64,000 bases of DNA from Bacteroidota bacterium (GTDB lineage: Bacteria; Bacteroidota; Bacteroidia; B-17B0; Aurantibacillaceae), in assembly GCA_029237825.1 (NCBI GenBank), contig JAQZBQ010000013.1:39614-103613 (forward strand), written 5' to 3'. The notes beneath the pieces were generated by a model that worked only from the letters and a program-made list of their open reading frames with translations, was not told the origin of the DNA and did no database searches. Of the stretch, positions 44,323 to 54,252 are shown piece by piece (position 1 is the stretch's first letter; every line of letters starts with the position of its first letter). The position numbers and the translations under genes are program-made.

Positions 44323-47010
44323 TTATTTCCGAATGGAATTATATAGAGTTAGTATTTGTGCTTTTGTATCTGAAACGGTCTTAAGTTCTTCTGTTAATTT
44401 TGCCTTTTCATCAGCGGAAGTTGTTTGTGCATTTAACTTCGATTTTAATTTATCTTCTTTTTCCTGCCAAACGTTTAGCAAATTGTCTTTCATCACTTTC
44501 TGGGCGGCATACTTCACATACTTGCTATCAGAAGCGCCCATTTTAGCAAGTTCTTGCGCGCCTTCTATTGCGGTTTCCGGTTTTGTGCAGCGTTTCAGGA
44601 ACTTACCGTAAAGGTTACCGTAAGCCATCAACTCAAAACCATTAAATTGTTTTTTAACTTTTTTGAAATAGGCATGGTTATCATCCGTTCCATGTTTCGC
44701 ATACAAATCGGCAATCGAATAAATGATTTCTTTCGACATTTCATTTTCTAACGTGAGGGCTTTTTTCATTCCCATTTCCGGATTATTTTTAGCTATGGCG
44801 TCAAACCCTTCCGATACTATGGCGTAAGATTGTTCATTTAAGGCTTTCTCATAGAGCGCGTCTAAATCCGATCCTTTGAAATTTGCGGAAAGGGCTTTAA
44901 TTGCTGCAGCTCTCACTTTCGTGTTCGGGTCTTTTTCCGATATCGAAATCAGGAGCGGCTTCAATTCCGATTCTTTACCTTTTGCTTTATCGCTTATAGC
45001 TGAAATCGCATCACTTCTGAATTTTTTCCATGGATCGTTTTGTGCGATGGATTGCAAAAGAAGCATTATTTCACCATCGTCAGCATGACTGATAAAGTAA
45101 TCAAGTGCCTCTTTCCGGTCGCCCCAAAGCCGCGCATTCTTATACTGGAAAATATACTCGGCCTTTGATTTTTCGAATACAGTCTTTGCAAGCAATTGGC
45201 GTTCTGCATCAAAGTTCACAAGGTCGGGTGCTGAAGTCACTGAGAAAGTGTAGCTATTCTTCACATCATCAATCCAGATTTTGTGGCGTGTCTTCTGCCC
45301 ACCTGCGTATACATCAATGAATACAGGAAGTTTATAAAGGGGCGTTGTATTAAAGTCGTGTTGCTGTACTATTTCAAGGCTTAGCTGTTTTGTTGCGGCA
45401 TCGTAGTTTTTTTTAATCTCCAGTTCCGGGTGGCCTTTGGCAAAATACCATTGATTGAAAAACCAGTTCATGTCTTCACCGGTTACCTCTTCAAAAGCAA
45501 GACGAAGGTCGTGAGCTTCGGCAGTTTTAAATTTAAACTTTTCAAGGTATAATTTTAACGAGGCAAAAAATGCGTCGTCACCAACATACTTCCTCAGCAT
45601 GTGTAAAATCTGGCCTCCTTTGTTATAGCTAAACGCATCAAACATGTCTTCGCGTTCCGCATAATCAAAGCGCACCAGGTCAACCTGTTTTTGATTTGAT
45701 TGCGCAAAGTATCCGAAACGCGAGGAAGCGTGATGGTCGTCGGCCGCGTCTCTTCCATATTCAAACTCTTCCCATAAATATTCACCATATGTGGCAAACG
45801 ATTCATTCAGGGTTAAATTGCTCCAGCTTTCGCAGCTGGCAAGGTCTCCAAACCATTGATGAAACAATTCATGTGCGATGGTACTTTCCCCTTTGGCGCC
45901 GTCAATGATTTCACGGGTGGTTTGATAACAAACAAAATCACCGTGAAGTGTTGCGGATGTATTTTCCATTGCCCCGCTCACATAATCCCGCACTACAATC
46001 TGCGCGTATTTTTGCCAGGCATATGGAACACCTAGTTTAGATGAATAAAACTCCATCATTTTTTTTGTTTTACCAAAGATCGCTTTCGCATGGGGTTCAT
46101 ATTCCTTTTCTACGTAATACGAAACTTCTTTACCGTTCCAGGGTTCATCTGTTACCTTTTTAAATTCGCCAACACCCATCATAACCAGGTAGGGAGCATG
46201 AGGCAAGTCCATCACCCAGTGATCAGTACGCGTGCCATCGCTGTTTTTTTTAGATTCTTTCAATAACCCGTTGGAGAGTGTGGTGTATTTGTCATCCACC
46301 GTCATAAAAATTTCATTGGTCATTTTCTCGGTGGGATTGTCGATGGTTGGAAACCAGGCTGAATTGGATTGCGTTTCACCTTGTGTCCATATTTGAGGCA
46401 TTTTATCAGGATCAGATCCGGTTGGGTTGATGAAATACAGCCCTTTATCGCTGGAAATGGCTCCGCTGCCGCCTTCCTTAAGTTCGTTAGGTTTAGAAAT
46501 GTATTCAATGGTTACGATGTAGCTTTCCTGGGCGGTGTATTCTTTGCCAAGGTTAATTTTTATGGAGTCATTTTCATACTCGTAAGTAACAGGTTTTTCG
46601 GTATTACCCTGGGTTTCGGGTGCTTTCCCACCCTTTTTTGCCTGCACCGTTTTCACTGGCTTCTCTGAGAGTTTAACGGATTTGATTTCCATTCCCCTCG
46701 CATTGAGGTATAGCATGTTACTCGGATAAAAATAGGGCTTTGCCAGTATTTCTGCTTTTCCCACGAGTTGCGATTTTTGCCAGTCAAAGCTAACCCATAA
46801 TTTAGTATGTATGATATCACTGCTTTTAGTAGGTGTAGCGCGGTAAACTTTCTTTTTTGGTGGTTCTTCTGCGAATACGCGAATCGTGTCGAGGTCAATG
46901 GCGGGTTCAGCAATAGCGGTTGTTATTGGTGTGCTGGAAATTTTTTTAGATGACGAGCAGGCGATTGATCCAAAAATGGAAACCGTAACCAAAAGGTATT
47001 TGTAGTTCAT
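44323..47010 (-). CDS. M1 family aminopeptidase with HEAT-like C-terminal region
   Basis: 895 residues. Lipobox-like N-terminus (SIFGSIACSSS), so probably a lipoprotein. M1 core: substrate-binding GAMEN at 346-350, zinc-binding HELFH at 380-384 and the third ligand Glu403 (the expected 18-residue spacing). A C-terminal helical-repeat region from about residue 620 to the end is of HEAT or ARM type. It trims N-terminal residues from peptides in the periplasm. The S9B peptidase gene lies on the same strand downstream, 32 bases from its ATG. Confidence 0.95.
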   Translation of the reverse strand: MNYKYLLVTVSIFGSIACSSSKKISSTPITTAIAEPAIDLDTIRVFAEEPPKKKVYRATPTKSSDIIHTKLWVSFDWQKSQLVGKAEILAKPYFYPSNMLYLNARGMEIKSVKLSEKPVKTVQAKKGGKAPETQGNTEKPVTYEYENDSIKINLGKEYTAQESYIVTIEYISKPNELKEGGSGAISSDKGLYFINPTGSDPDKMPQIWTQGETQSNSAWFPTIDNPTEKMTNEIFMTVDDKYTTLSNGLLKESKKNSDGTRTDHWVMDLPHAPYLVMMGVGEFKKVTDEPWNGKEVSYYVEKEYEPHAKAIFGKTKKMMEFYSSKLGVPYAWQKYAQIVVRDYVSGAMENTSATLHGDFVCYQTTREIIDGAKGESTIAHELFHQWFGDLASCESWSNLTLNESFATYGEYLWEEFEYGRDAADDHHASSRFGYFAQSNQKQVDLVRFDYAEREDMFDAFSYNKGGQILHMLRKYVGDDAFFASLKLYLEKFKFKTAEAHDLRLAFEEVTGEDMNWFFNQWYFAKGHPELEIKKNYDAATKQLSLEIVQQHDFNTTPLYKLPVFIDVYAGGQKTRHKIWIDDVKNSYTFSVTSAPDLVNFDAERQLLAKTVFEKSKAEYIFQYKNARLWGDRKEALDYFISHADDGEIMLLLQSIAQNDPWKKFRSDAISAISDKAKGKESELKPLLISISEKDPNTKVRAAAIKALSANFKGSDLDALYEKALNEQSYAIVSEGFDAIAKNNPEMGMKKALTLENEMSKEIIYSIADLYAKHGTDDNHAYFKKVKKQFNGFELMAYGNLYGKFLKRCTKPETAIEGAQELAKMGASDSKYVKYAAQKVMKDNLLNVWQEKEDKLKSKLNAQTTSADEKAKLTEELKTVSDTKAQILTLYNSIRK

Positions 47011-47159
47011 GCGATTTAATTTGAAGAGTAAATGTGCGATTTATTTGCTGATTGTCAAAAAAAGTAAACTACTGTTATATAAGCGGTTTTGGCAGGTGAT
47101 TGGTGGGATTTAACGTGTTTTTGCTTTATTAAATTATCTACTTTATAGTATTAAATCCG

Positions 47160-47168
47160 TACATTTGC
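47160..47168 (+). promoter_or_regulatory. Possible -7 element of the panD promoter
   Basis: TACATTTGC is an exact match to TAnnTTTGC. It ends three bases before the ATG at 47172. By comparison with the tRNA-Val promoter, transcription would start at about 47172-47175. The -33 element is weak. Confidence 0.4.
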
Positions 47169-47171
47169 GGA

Positions 47172-47522
47172 ATGCAAATTCAAGTCATGAAATCTAAACT
47201 GCATTGTGTAACCGTTACACAAGCGGAGTTGGATTATATAGGCAGCATCACCATTGATGAAGATCTAATGGATGCAGCTAATTTTATTGAGAATGAACAG
47301 GTTCATGTTTTAAATAAGAATAACGGACAGCGGTTGATCACTTATGTTATTAAAGGAGAGCGAGGTTCCGGTGTGATTTGCCTTAACGGACCAGCAGCTA
47401 AATACGTAAGCCTTGGTGATGTTGTGATTATTATTTCGTATGCCCAGATGGAATTTGAAGAAGCCAAATTGTTCAGGCCATGGGTTGTTTTCCCCGATAC
47501 AAAAACCAATCGATTAAAATAA
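47172..47522 (+). CDS. panD: Aspartate 1-decarboxylase PanD proenzyme
   Basis: 116 residues. The self-cleavage site Gly24-Ser25 ([16 protein letters not shown]) makes the pyruvoyl group; the catalytic [19 protein letters not shown] follows. It makes beta-alanine for pantothenate and CoA. I keep ATG 47172 because MQIQVMKSK matches the usual start of the family in this phylum. ATG 47187 is the alternative if the promoter match upstream is real. It is probably co-transcribed with the flippase-like gene 4 bases downstream. Confidence 0.96.
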   Translation: MQIQVMKSKLHCVTVTQAELDYIGSITIDEDLMDAANFIENEQVHVLNKNNGQRLITYVIKGERGSGVICLNGPAAKYVSLGDVVIIISYAQMEFEEAKLFRPWVVFPDTKTNRLK

Positions 47523-47526
47523 TTCG

Positions 47527-48543
47527 ATGAGTAAAAATACCAGATCTGTTATTCAGTTCGTCGTATTGCTTGGCATAGGTATTTTATTGGTATGGCTTTC
47601 TTTCAGGTCAGTTTGGACAGAGAAGGAACGCATCCTCGATTCTTTTAAAAACGCCGATTATTTTTGGGTGGGCGTTTCCGTTTTCATTGCCTTTTTAAGT
47701 CATGCCCTGCGCGCATTTCGTTGGAAATATCTTCTCAAGCCTGCCGGATATTCCGTAAGGCCCGGGAACGCTTTAGGAGCTGTACTGGTGGGCTATTTTG
47801 CAAATTATGGATTACCAAGGATGGGAGAGATCACCAGATGCACGTTGGTAACGAAGTATGATGACGTTCCTTTTGAAGTGGCACTCGGGACTGTTATTAC
47901 GGAACGCATTGTGGACATGCTAATTCTAATTGCCATTTTTTTTGTGACGTTATTCGCGCAGTTTTCACAGTTAAAGGATTTAACCGCTACTTACATTTAC
48001 AATCCGATGGTAGCAAAGATGCAAAACATTGTGGCCAACCCAACTAATTTTATAATTGTTACTGTCTTATTAATCTTGTTTGCCGTTGGCTTATACCTTA
48101 TCCGAAAAAAAGTAACCGGTTTGTTGAAAGGAAAAACCGGAAATATCATTAAAGGATTTGGGAAAGGATTAAGCTCAGTAAAGGATATCGAGCATAAGTT
48201 TCAGTTTGTTTTCCTCAGCCTTGCCATTTGGGCTTCCTATTTTTACAGCTTGTATGTATGTTTTTTTGCATTCAGTGGTACTGCACACCTGGGGCATTCC
48301 GAATGCCTTGTACTGTTGCTGTTTGGTACCTTAGGCGTCTTATTTTCGCCTGGTGGTTTAGGGGCATACCCGGCAATTGTAACAGCCTTGTTAGTTTATT
48401 ACGGCGTGGAAGAAATTGCAGCATTTTCGTTTCCCTGGATGACCTGGACTTCCCAGTTCATTCTCATCGTCTCTATGGGTCTGCTGAGTTTAATTTTGCT
48501 ACCGGTTTTCAATAAATCAAAAGAAAAAGATGTCGTTTCATAA
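47527..48543 (+). CDS. Flippase-like (LPG synthase TM / UPF0104) membrane protein
   Basis: 338 residues, about eight membrane helices. It carries the family pattern FWVGVSVFIAFLSHALRAFRW near the start, GYFANYGLPRMGEITRC and LGTVITERIVDMLIL in the middle, and GGLGAYPAIVTALL near the end. Related proteins sit in the membrane part of lysyl-phosphatidylglycerol synthases or move lipid-linked molecules. No synthetase domain is attached. It overlaps the heptose adenylyltransferase gene by 14 bases. Confidence 0.9.
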   Translation: MSKNTRSVIQFVVLLGIGILLVWLSFRSVWTEKERILDSFKNADYFWVGVSVFIAFLSHALRAFRWKYLLKPAGYSVRPGNALGAVLVGYFANYGLPRMGEITRCTLVTKYDDVPFEVALGTVITERIVDMLILIAIFFVTLFAQFSQLKDLTATYIYNPMVAKMQNIVANPTNFIIVTVLLILFAVGLYLIRKKVTGLLKGKTGNIIKGFGKGLSSVKDIEHKFQFVFLSLAIWASYFYSLYVCFFAFSGTAHLGHSECLVLLLFGTLGVLFSPGGLGAYPAIVTALLVYYGVEEIAAFSFPWMTWTSQFILIVSMGLLSLILLPVFNKSKEKDVVS

Positions 48544-49021
48544 GAGGTTAACTGAAAAATGTGTTTCAAAACATCAATTGGAGAAACTTATTGCGGATTG
48601 GAAGAAACACGGGTTAAAGATCGTGTTTACAAATGGATGTTTCGATATCTTACACCGCGGGCATGTAGAATATTTGTGTAAGGCACGTGATTTGGGCGAC
48701 AAACTCATATTGGGATTAAATACAGATGATTCTGTGAAACGTTTGGGTAAATCTCCTGAGCGTCCTATCAATTCGCAGGAAACAAGGGCAACAATTATAG
48801 CCGCATTAGAATGTGTAGACGGAGTTGTACTCTTTGATGAAGATACGCCATTGGATTTGATATCGTGTGTGAAGCCCGATATCTTGGTAAAAGGAAATGA
48901 TTATGCGGTAGAAAACATTGTAGGATATGATGTGGTAAAAGCAAATGGGGGAGAGGTGATCACCATCCAATTGGTGGATGGATTTTCTACCACCGGCCTC
49001 ATTGAAAAACTAAAAAAATAA
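48530..49021 (+). CDS. rfaE2: D-glycero-beta-D-manno-heptose 1-phosphate adenylyltransferase
   Basis: 163 residues. Nucleotidyltransferase fold with FTNGCFDILHRGHVEYLC (the HxGH motif reads HRGH) and the conserved GKSPERPIN loop. It is equivalent to the C-terminal half of E. coli HldE, so here the kinase half must be encoded elsewhere. It makes ADP-heptose for lipopolysaccharide core. It overlaps the flippase-like gene by 14 bases. Confidence 0.93.
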   Translation: MSFHKRLTEKCVSKHQLEKLIADWKKHGLKIVFTNGCFDILHRGHVEYLCKARDLGDKLILGLNTDDSVKRLGKSPERPINSQETRATIIAALECVDGVVLFDEDTPLDLISCVKPDILVKGNDYAVENIVGYDVVKANGGEVITIQLVDGFSTTGLIEKLKK

Positions 49022-49041
49022 GGCAATGTCCTTCACACTAA

Positions 49042-49057
49042 TAACGTGTACACGTTA
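49042..49057. promoter_or_regulatory. 16-bp palindrome upstream of the exporter gene
   Basis: TAACGTGTACACGTTA is a perfect palindrome in the 105-base gap after rfaE2. A related ACACGTGT lies at 49123-49130 over the GTG start. Both look like binding sites for a dimeric regulator. Confidence 0.4.
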
Positions 49058-49126
49058 ATATCTTCAAAAATGCCACCCCTTCATTCTGCAATAAAGTCCT
49101 AAATTTAGTTCTTAACCTGGTAACAC

Positions 49127-50611
49127 GTGTCAAACCCTCTTAAAAACTTAGCCTCGCAAACAGTGGTTTATGGCCTGGGAAGCATTTTGCCGCGGGTTAT
49201 TACGTTTTTATTTTCTTTTGTATTAACGTATTTATTTGAAAAGCCATCGGAACTTTCGGCCAACACCGAATATTACGCGTACATCAGTTTTGTCAACATT
49301 CTTTTTACCTACGGAATGGAAACGGCCTTTTTCCATTTCTCAGGTAAATCTGAAAATAAAAATCTGGTTTATTCAACGGCCTTAATGTCGGTGGTGGCCA
49401 GCAGTATTGGCTTTTCATTTTTGTTCATTTTGTTTTCGGGTTCCATCGCGGAGTTCATCAAGGATCCGGGCCATGCTAATTTTGTGATCTGGTGCATTTT
49501 AATTGTGGCAACAGACGCCATGATGGCTATTCCCTTTGCGAGAATGCGTTTGAGGAATCAGGCAAGGCGTTTCGCTTCCCTTAAATTACTCAATGTCTTC
49601 ATTTTTATTTTAGTGAATTCGTTTTTCTTTTATGTGTGTAAGCCTGCTTACTTCAACGATTTAAATTCGTTTTTTGCAGGGCTTTATAAACCTGAAATTG
49701 GGGTAGGGTATACATTCCTCGCTGGGCTCATTGCCAACACCGTTTGCCTATTAGTTATGGCAAAAGAATTTCTGAAGATTGATCATGTGTTTGACAAGCA
49801 CCTTTGGAAACAAATGCTTTCTTACGCCTGGCCGTTGCTCATCCTTGGGTTCGCAGGCATGATTAACGAAACCTTTGACCGTTTTATTTTAAAATACCTG
49901 TTGCCTGAAGATATAGCTAAGACCGAGCTTGGCGTTTATGGCGCATGTTACCGAATTGCCATGCTAATGACCATTTTCACAACTGCTTTTAAATACGCGG
50001 CGGAACCGTTTTTTTTCAATCAGGCAAAGCTGGCTGATTCCAAAAAATTAAATGCATTGGTTATGAAATACTACGTGTTGTTTTGTCTTTTTATCTTTTT
50101 AGGAACCATGATGAATCTTCCCTGGCTTCAGTTAGCAGTGAGTAAGGAATACCGTGTTGGCCTTGGTGTGGTGCCGATCTTATTACTGGCTAATTTATGT
50201 GTCGGTGTGTACTGGAATTTATCGATCTGGTTCAAGTTAACGGGGCAAACTAAATTCGGTGCCGTGATCACCATCATCGGGGCGGTCATCACACTGGTGA
50301 TTAACTTCTTAGGGATTCCAAAATACGGCTATATGGCCTGTGCCTGGGCTACATTAGCGTCTTACAGCACAATGATGGTAATTTCATATGTTATGGGGCA
50401 AAAGTATTATCCCATTAAATACAATTTACGAAGCATCTTCGTATTTACGTGTTTAGCCCTGGTTCTTTATTTCCTGTCAACCGTATTCAACAACATGGAG
50501 AATGTGGTCATTAAACTGGTTTTGAATAATATTCTGTTGGGAGTATTTGCATTTATATTTTATAAATTAGAGTTCAATAATTTAAAAAAGCTCAAACATT
50601 TAGAATCATGA
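49127..50611 (+). CDS. Wzx/MurJ-type polysaccharide exporter
   Basis: 494 residues with about 14 membrane helices. N-terminal [20 protein letters not shown] is typical of oligosaccharide flippases in the MOP superfamily. The start is GTG at 49127. It likely flips lipid-linked oligosaccharides (O-antigen, capsule or peptidoglycan precursor). Which one cannot be told here. The dut gene overlaps its end by 4 bases. Confidence 0.9.
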   Translation: MSNPLKNLASQTVVYGLGSILPRVITFLFSFVLTYLFEKPSELSANTEYYAYISFVNILFTYGMETAFFHFSGKSENKNLVYSTALMSVVASSIGFSFLFILFSGSIAEFIKDPGHANFVIWCILIVATDAMMAIPFARMRLRNQARRFASLKLLNVFIFILVNSFFFYVCKPAYFNDLNSFFAGLYKPEIGVGYTFLAGLIANTVCLLVMAKEFLKIDHVFDKHLWKQMLSYAWPLLILGFAGMINETFDRFILKYLLPEDIAKTELGVYGACYRIAMLMTIFTTAFKYAAEPFFFNQAKLADSKKLNALVMKYYVLFCLFIFLGTMMNLPWLQLAVSKEYRVGLGVVPILLLANLCVGVYWNLSIWFKLTGQTKFGAVITIIGAVITLVINFLGIPKYGYMACAWATLASYSTMMVISYVMGQKYYPIKYNLRSIFVFTCLALVLYFLSTVFNNMENVVIKLVLNNILLGVFAFIFYKLEFNNLKKLKHLES

Positions 50612-51042
50612 CCATACGCGTTGTTAATCATTCCAAACATGAATTGCCACACTATGCAACAGAACTCTCGGCAGGACTCGATTTACGGGCCAACCTGGAT
50701 GCGCCGGTAGAATTAAAACCACTTGAAAGACTGTTGATTCCTACAGGGTTGTTCATAGAATTACAAAAAGGATACGAAGCTCAGATTCGACCAAGAAGCG
50801 GACTGGCCTTTAAGAATGGCATTACTGTTTTAAATTCTCCGGGAACCATTGATGCAGACTACCGTGGTGAAATTAAGGTGCTTCTGGTGAATCTTTCAGA
50901 CACCAAATTTGTTGTAAACGATGGTGAGCGGGTAGCACAAATGGTTATTGCCAGACATGAGCAGATAAAATGGGAACAGACGGATTCTTTGGATGAAACG
51001 CAGCGCGGCGCGGGTGGTTTTGGCCATACAGGCACTAAGTGA
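50608..51042 (+). CDS. dut: dUTP diphosphatase
   Basis: 144 residues, full length. The five motifs are present: [46 protein letters not shown] and [10 protein letters not shown]. It hydrolyses dUTP to dUMP as a trimer. It overlaps the exporter gene by 4 bases and converges on the YkgJ gene. Confidence 0.97.
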   Translation: MTIRVVNHSKHELPHYATELSAGLDLRANLDAPVELKPLERLLIPTGLFIELQKGYEAQIRPRSGLAFKNGITVLNSPGTIDADYRGEIKVLLVNLSDTKFVVNDGERVAQMVIARHEQIKWEQTDSLDETQRGAGGFGHTGTK

Positions 51043-51082
51043 GGTTCTATCCGGATCAACATTCCATTCAACGACAAACAGA

Positions 51083-51565
51083 TTAAATAATTTTTTTTAA
51101 CCGTTCAGTAATTTCCAGTACCGCCGGGCAAACGTGCGTATTTCGGTAGGTGAGGTCCAGGATCTGTTCCATCCGTTTCCGGTCGGTGTGCGGATATTCC
51201 CTGCAGGCATTTGGCCTTGCTTCATACACAGAACAATAATTATCAGCACCTAAGAATGGACAGGGTGCATGTCGTAACACATAATCTTTGTCTTCATCAA
51301 TTCGTAGATACTTTTCAATGAATTCGCCCGGTTTCATGCGAACATGTTTTGCCAACCGCTCAACGTCGCGGTTATAGAATATGGGCGAGGTTGTTTTGCA
51401 GCAATTGGCACAGGCAAGGCAATCTATTTTAGAAAACACTTCGTCATGCGTTTTATGAAAATAGTTGTCGAGTTGCTTTGGTTTGGTACGTTTGAGTTTA
51501 TCAAAAAACGACCTGTTCTCTTTTTTGAGAGCAGCAGCTTTTTGATTATGTTTTTGGAGATCCAA
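51083..51565 (-). CDS. YkgJ family cysteine-cluster protein
   Basis: 160 residues. Cys cluster CLACANCCKTTSP, then CPFLGADNYCSVYEARPNACREYP and a final Cys near HVCPAVLE, probably a zinc or iron-sulfur site. This is the UPF0153/YkgJ pattern. It lies 30 bases downstream of truB on the same strand. Function unknown. Confidence 0.9.
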   Translation of the reverse strand: MDLQKHNQKAAALKKENRSFFDKLKRTKPKQLDNYFHKTHDEVFSKIDCLACANCCKTTSPIFYNRDVERLAKHVRMKPGEFIEKYLRIDEDKDYVLRHAPCPFLGADNYCSVYEARPNACREYPHTDRKRMEQILDLTYRNTHVCPAVLEITERLKKII

Positions 51566-51595
51566 TTACGAATGAAATGATGGTGACGAAATTTT

Positions 51596-52300
51596 TTAAA
51601 AGGTGTTTTCCTTAATAAAGTCTTCAGGGCTTTGAGCATCCTCAATCGAAAAATGTCCGATTTTAGTGCGGCACAGGGCATCTAAATACGCGCCACTGTT
51701 CAACGTGAGTCCAAAATCGCGGGCAATGCTGCGAATGTAAGTTCCTTTCGTACAGGAAATTCTGAAATCAACATAAGGCAACCTGCAGGCCGTTATTTCA
51801 AATTCCAGTATTTCAATAGGCCGCGCTTTGAGTTCTAATTCGCCCCCAGCGCGGGCGGTTTTGTATAAACGTTTTCCATCCACTTTCACCGCGCTGAACA
51901 TTGGAGGAATTTGTTCCTGCTTTCCAATAAATGATTTGGCCGCCTCATAAACCATCGCTTCTGTAATGTGATCAATGGGGTAAGTTTGATCCACTTCTTT
52001 TTCTTTATCGTAGCAGGGAGTTGTGGCGCCAATAAAAAAGGTACCGGTATATTCTTTTGGTAAATCCTGAAACGTTGAAATTTCTTTAGTTTTTTTTCCG
52101 GTGCAGATAATCAGCAAACCGGTTGCTAAAGGATCGAGGGTACCGGCATGACCGATTTTTAAATGCACGTGCTTACCATCCAATAATAAAGAAGGGTGCT
52201 TTTTAAGCGCGTGTTTCAGTTTGTTAACCGCCTGAAAGGAAGACCAGGTATAGGGTTTGTTAATCAGTAAAAGTTCTCCGCTGCGGTAATCACGTATCAT
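51596..52300 (-). CDS. truB: tRNA pseudouridine-55 synthase TruB
   Basis: 234 residues. Catalytic Asp in HLKIGHAGTLDPLATGLLI; further motifs PPMFSAVKVDGKRLYKTAR and SCTKGTYIRSIARDFG. Shorter than E. coli TruB (about 314) because the C-terminal PUA domain is missing, as is usual in Bacteroidota. It modifies U55 in the T-loop of tRNAs. Confidence 0.96.
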   Translation of the reverse strand: MIRDYRSGELLLINKPYTWSSFQAVNKLKHALKKHPSLLLDGKHVHLKIGHAGTLDPLATGLLIICTGKKTKEISTFQDLPKEYTGTFFIGATTPCYDKEKEVDQTYPIDHITEAMVYEAAKSFIGKQEQIPPMFSAVKVDGKRLYKTARAGGELELKARPIEILEFEITACRLPYVDFRISCTKGTYIRSIARDFGLTLNSGAYLDALCRTKIGHFSIEDAQSPEDFIKENTF

Positions 52301-52317
52301 TGCGAGGCAAAGATAAC

Positions 52318-54246
52318 TTAAAAATCAGACAGTAATCCCAATCGGTAAGGATTATTATCCCAAATAAACACGGAGAAAGAAGTGATCTTGAATTGTTCTT
52401 TCTGGCTGTTCCAAACGAACAAACTCAGTTCATTATCCGCATTATTAAAATAGGGGTTCACATAAACCGCTACATAAGCCGTTTGCAATTTTGTTTGATG
52501 GTTATAGTACGCCTCCATTTCATTTGCAGCCCAATGCACATTTTTCCCCGACGCATCGGTGCTACCACAAAACAAACCTTTTATGGGCTTGTCGGCTTTA
52601 ATTTGAATTTGTGCCATTACCGTTTGACCTTCCCGCGCGCCTATATCAGCATTTTTTATTTTATAGGAAATGGGGTATTCGTTAAGACTGTCAACCTGGT
52701 AAAAATGCTTACCTGCTTCAGAATGGATGAAATTTGTATTCATAACAAATCTTTCCGGTACAGTACTAAAATTTGTGGAAGCGATGTAATGTTTTTCTGC
52801 TTCCAGTGATGAATTGGCAGCTTTCTTGCTTAATGTATAGATTTCGAAATTATAACCATGTTTTTTTTGATAGATGTAAGGATAGTAGCTGGAGGCTTGC
52901 AATAGTTGGGAGGGATTAAGGTCGCCAACTACAAGGTAATTTGTAGAAAGGGTATCGTACATGGATTGATAATCTTCCAGTTTCAGGGATTCATGATCAA
53001 CCGCCAGAAACGAAGTATGTGATGCATACTTCTCTTTGTAAAAGTTTAAAAACCACGGCCTGCTTTTAAAAATACAAAAAACACCTTCATTCCCTTTTTC
53101 ACGTTGTATTTCGTCGGCAGTTTGTATATAAGTATCGAAAGGTTGCTGAAAAATGAGTTTATAATACTGACGCTTAAAAATCAATGAGCTTAAGCTGACA
53201 ACTGTTAGTACCACGAGTCCAATAAGTTTGAACTTTAGGGTAGCTTCGCCCGAAAAGGAACTTACAAACAGGATGAGGCAAGGTGCGGAAAAAATAAGGG
53301 TGGAGAATTGTATGACCGGACTTATCTTTTGTGAATAGAGAAATCCAGCTAAGAAGGAAAGTGCGAAAAGGGAAAAAAGTACCAGGCGTATTTTAAACAG
53401 CACACTTGTTCTGGCCTTACTCTTAAATGCTGAACTGATAACGATAGCGCCAATAAAAACAGCGACAAATACATAAGAATAGTGAAAAATGTAGAGCAGG
53501 AACTGAATGATAAAATCATTGCGGGGCACGTCGAGCCATCCGCCTTCAGCTGTTCCAATGCCACCTTTACCCAATTGGTAAAGCAAAATCGGGAAATGCG
53601 GACTGTATAAAACTAACGCGCCTAAACAGGCGCCCAGGTAATATTTAGCGGTTGACTTAGCAAGAAAAAACAAGCCAATGAGGCCACATAATCCCGCAAA
53701 CATCATGCTGAAATGGTGGTTGAGCGCCGACAGGGAGGCAAACACCGCAAATAGTATGTAATCTTTTTTTGTTGCTTTTGCGTCGAAAAGGATATTGAGC
53801 CAGTAGTGTAGCGTGAGCAGGCATAACAGGAGCCCGCTGATATAAGGGCGTGCAGTAACACTGTAGAAGATAAAGAATTGGGTTGCTGCTAAAATAAAAG
53901 CTGTTAAGAGCGCGGCGGTTTCGCTGAACCACTTTCGCCCGATGCGGTATACAATATAAATGGAAGCGATGCCCGCAAGGATGAATGGAAGTTTCACCGT
54001 CCATTCCGCCGTTCCAAAAAGTTTGGTAAAGAAATATAGAAATATCTGAATCAGCGCCGGATGGGTATCTAGTTTCATCACTCCCTTATCAATCAACTCC
54101 GAAAGGGTTTGATAAGTAGTTCGGTTCAGGGCGCTTAATTCATCATAAGTATATTCCAGTTCAAATAGTTTATAAAACCGCAATACGCATCCCAGGGCAA
54201 GGATAAATAGCAGTGGGATATGTTTTTTGGTAATGGCTTTCAGCAT
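52318..54246 (-). CDS. GT39-like membrane glycosyltransferase (GT-C fold)
   Basis: 642 residues. About 10 membrane helices in the first 380 residues, with ELEYTYDELSALNRTTYQTL after the first helix. This places the GT-C Asp-Glu motif on the extracytoplasmic side. The soluble C-terminal half (about 385-642) is periplasmic. It probably transfers a sugar from a polyprenyl carrier. It forms a run with the other GT-C-like gene (6-base gap) and truB (17-base gap). Confidence 0.88.
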   Translation of the reverse strand: MLKAITKKHIPLLFILALGCVLRFYKLFELEYTYDELSALNRTTYQTLSELIDKGVMKLDTHPALIQIFLYFFTKLFGTAEWTVKLPFILAGIASIYIVYRIGRKWFSETAALLTAFILAATQFFIFYSVTARPYISGLLLCLLTLHYWLNILFDAKATKKDYILFAVFASLSALNHHFSMMFAGLCGLIGLFFLAKSTAKYYLGACLGALVLYSPHFPILLYQLGKGGIGTAEGGWLDVPRNDFIIQFLLYIFHYSYVFVAVFIGAIVISSAFKSKARTSVLFKIRLVLFSLFALSFLAGFLYSQKISPVIQFSTLIFSAPCLILFVSSFSGEATLKFKLIGLVVLTVVSLSSLIFKRQYYKLIFQQPFDTYIQTADEIQREKGNEGVFCIFKSRPWFLNFYKEKYASHTSFLAVDHESLKLEDYQSMYDTLSTNYLVVGDLNPSQLLQASSYYPYIYQKKHGYNFEIYTLSKKAANSSLEAEKHYIASTNFSTVPERFVMNTNFIHSEAGKHFYQVDSLNEYPISYKIKNADIGAREGQTVMAQIQIKADKPIKGLFCGSTDASGKNVHWAANEMEAYYNHQTKLQTAYVAVYVNPYFNNADNELSLFVWNSQKEQFKITSFSVFIWDNNPYRLGLLSDF

Positions 54247-54252
54247 AGTTTT

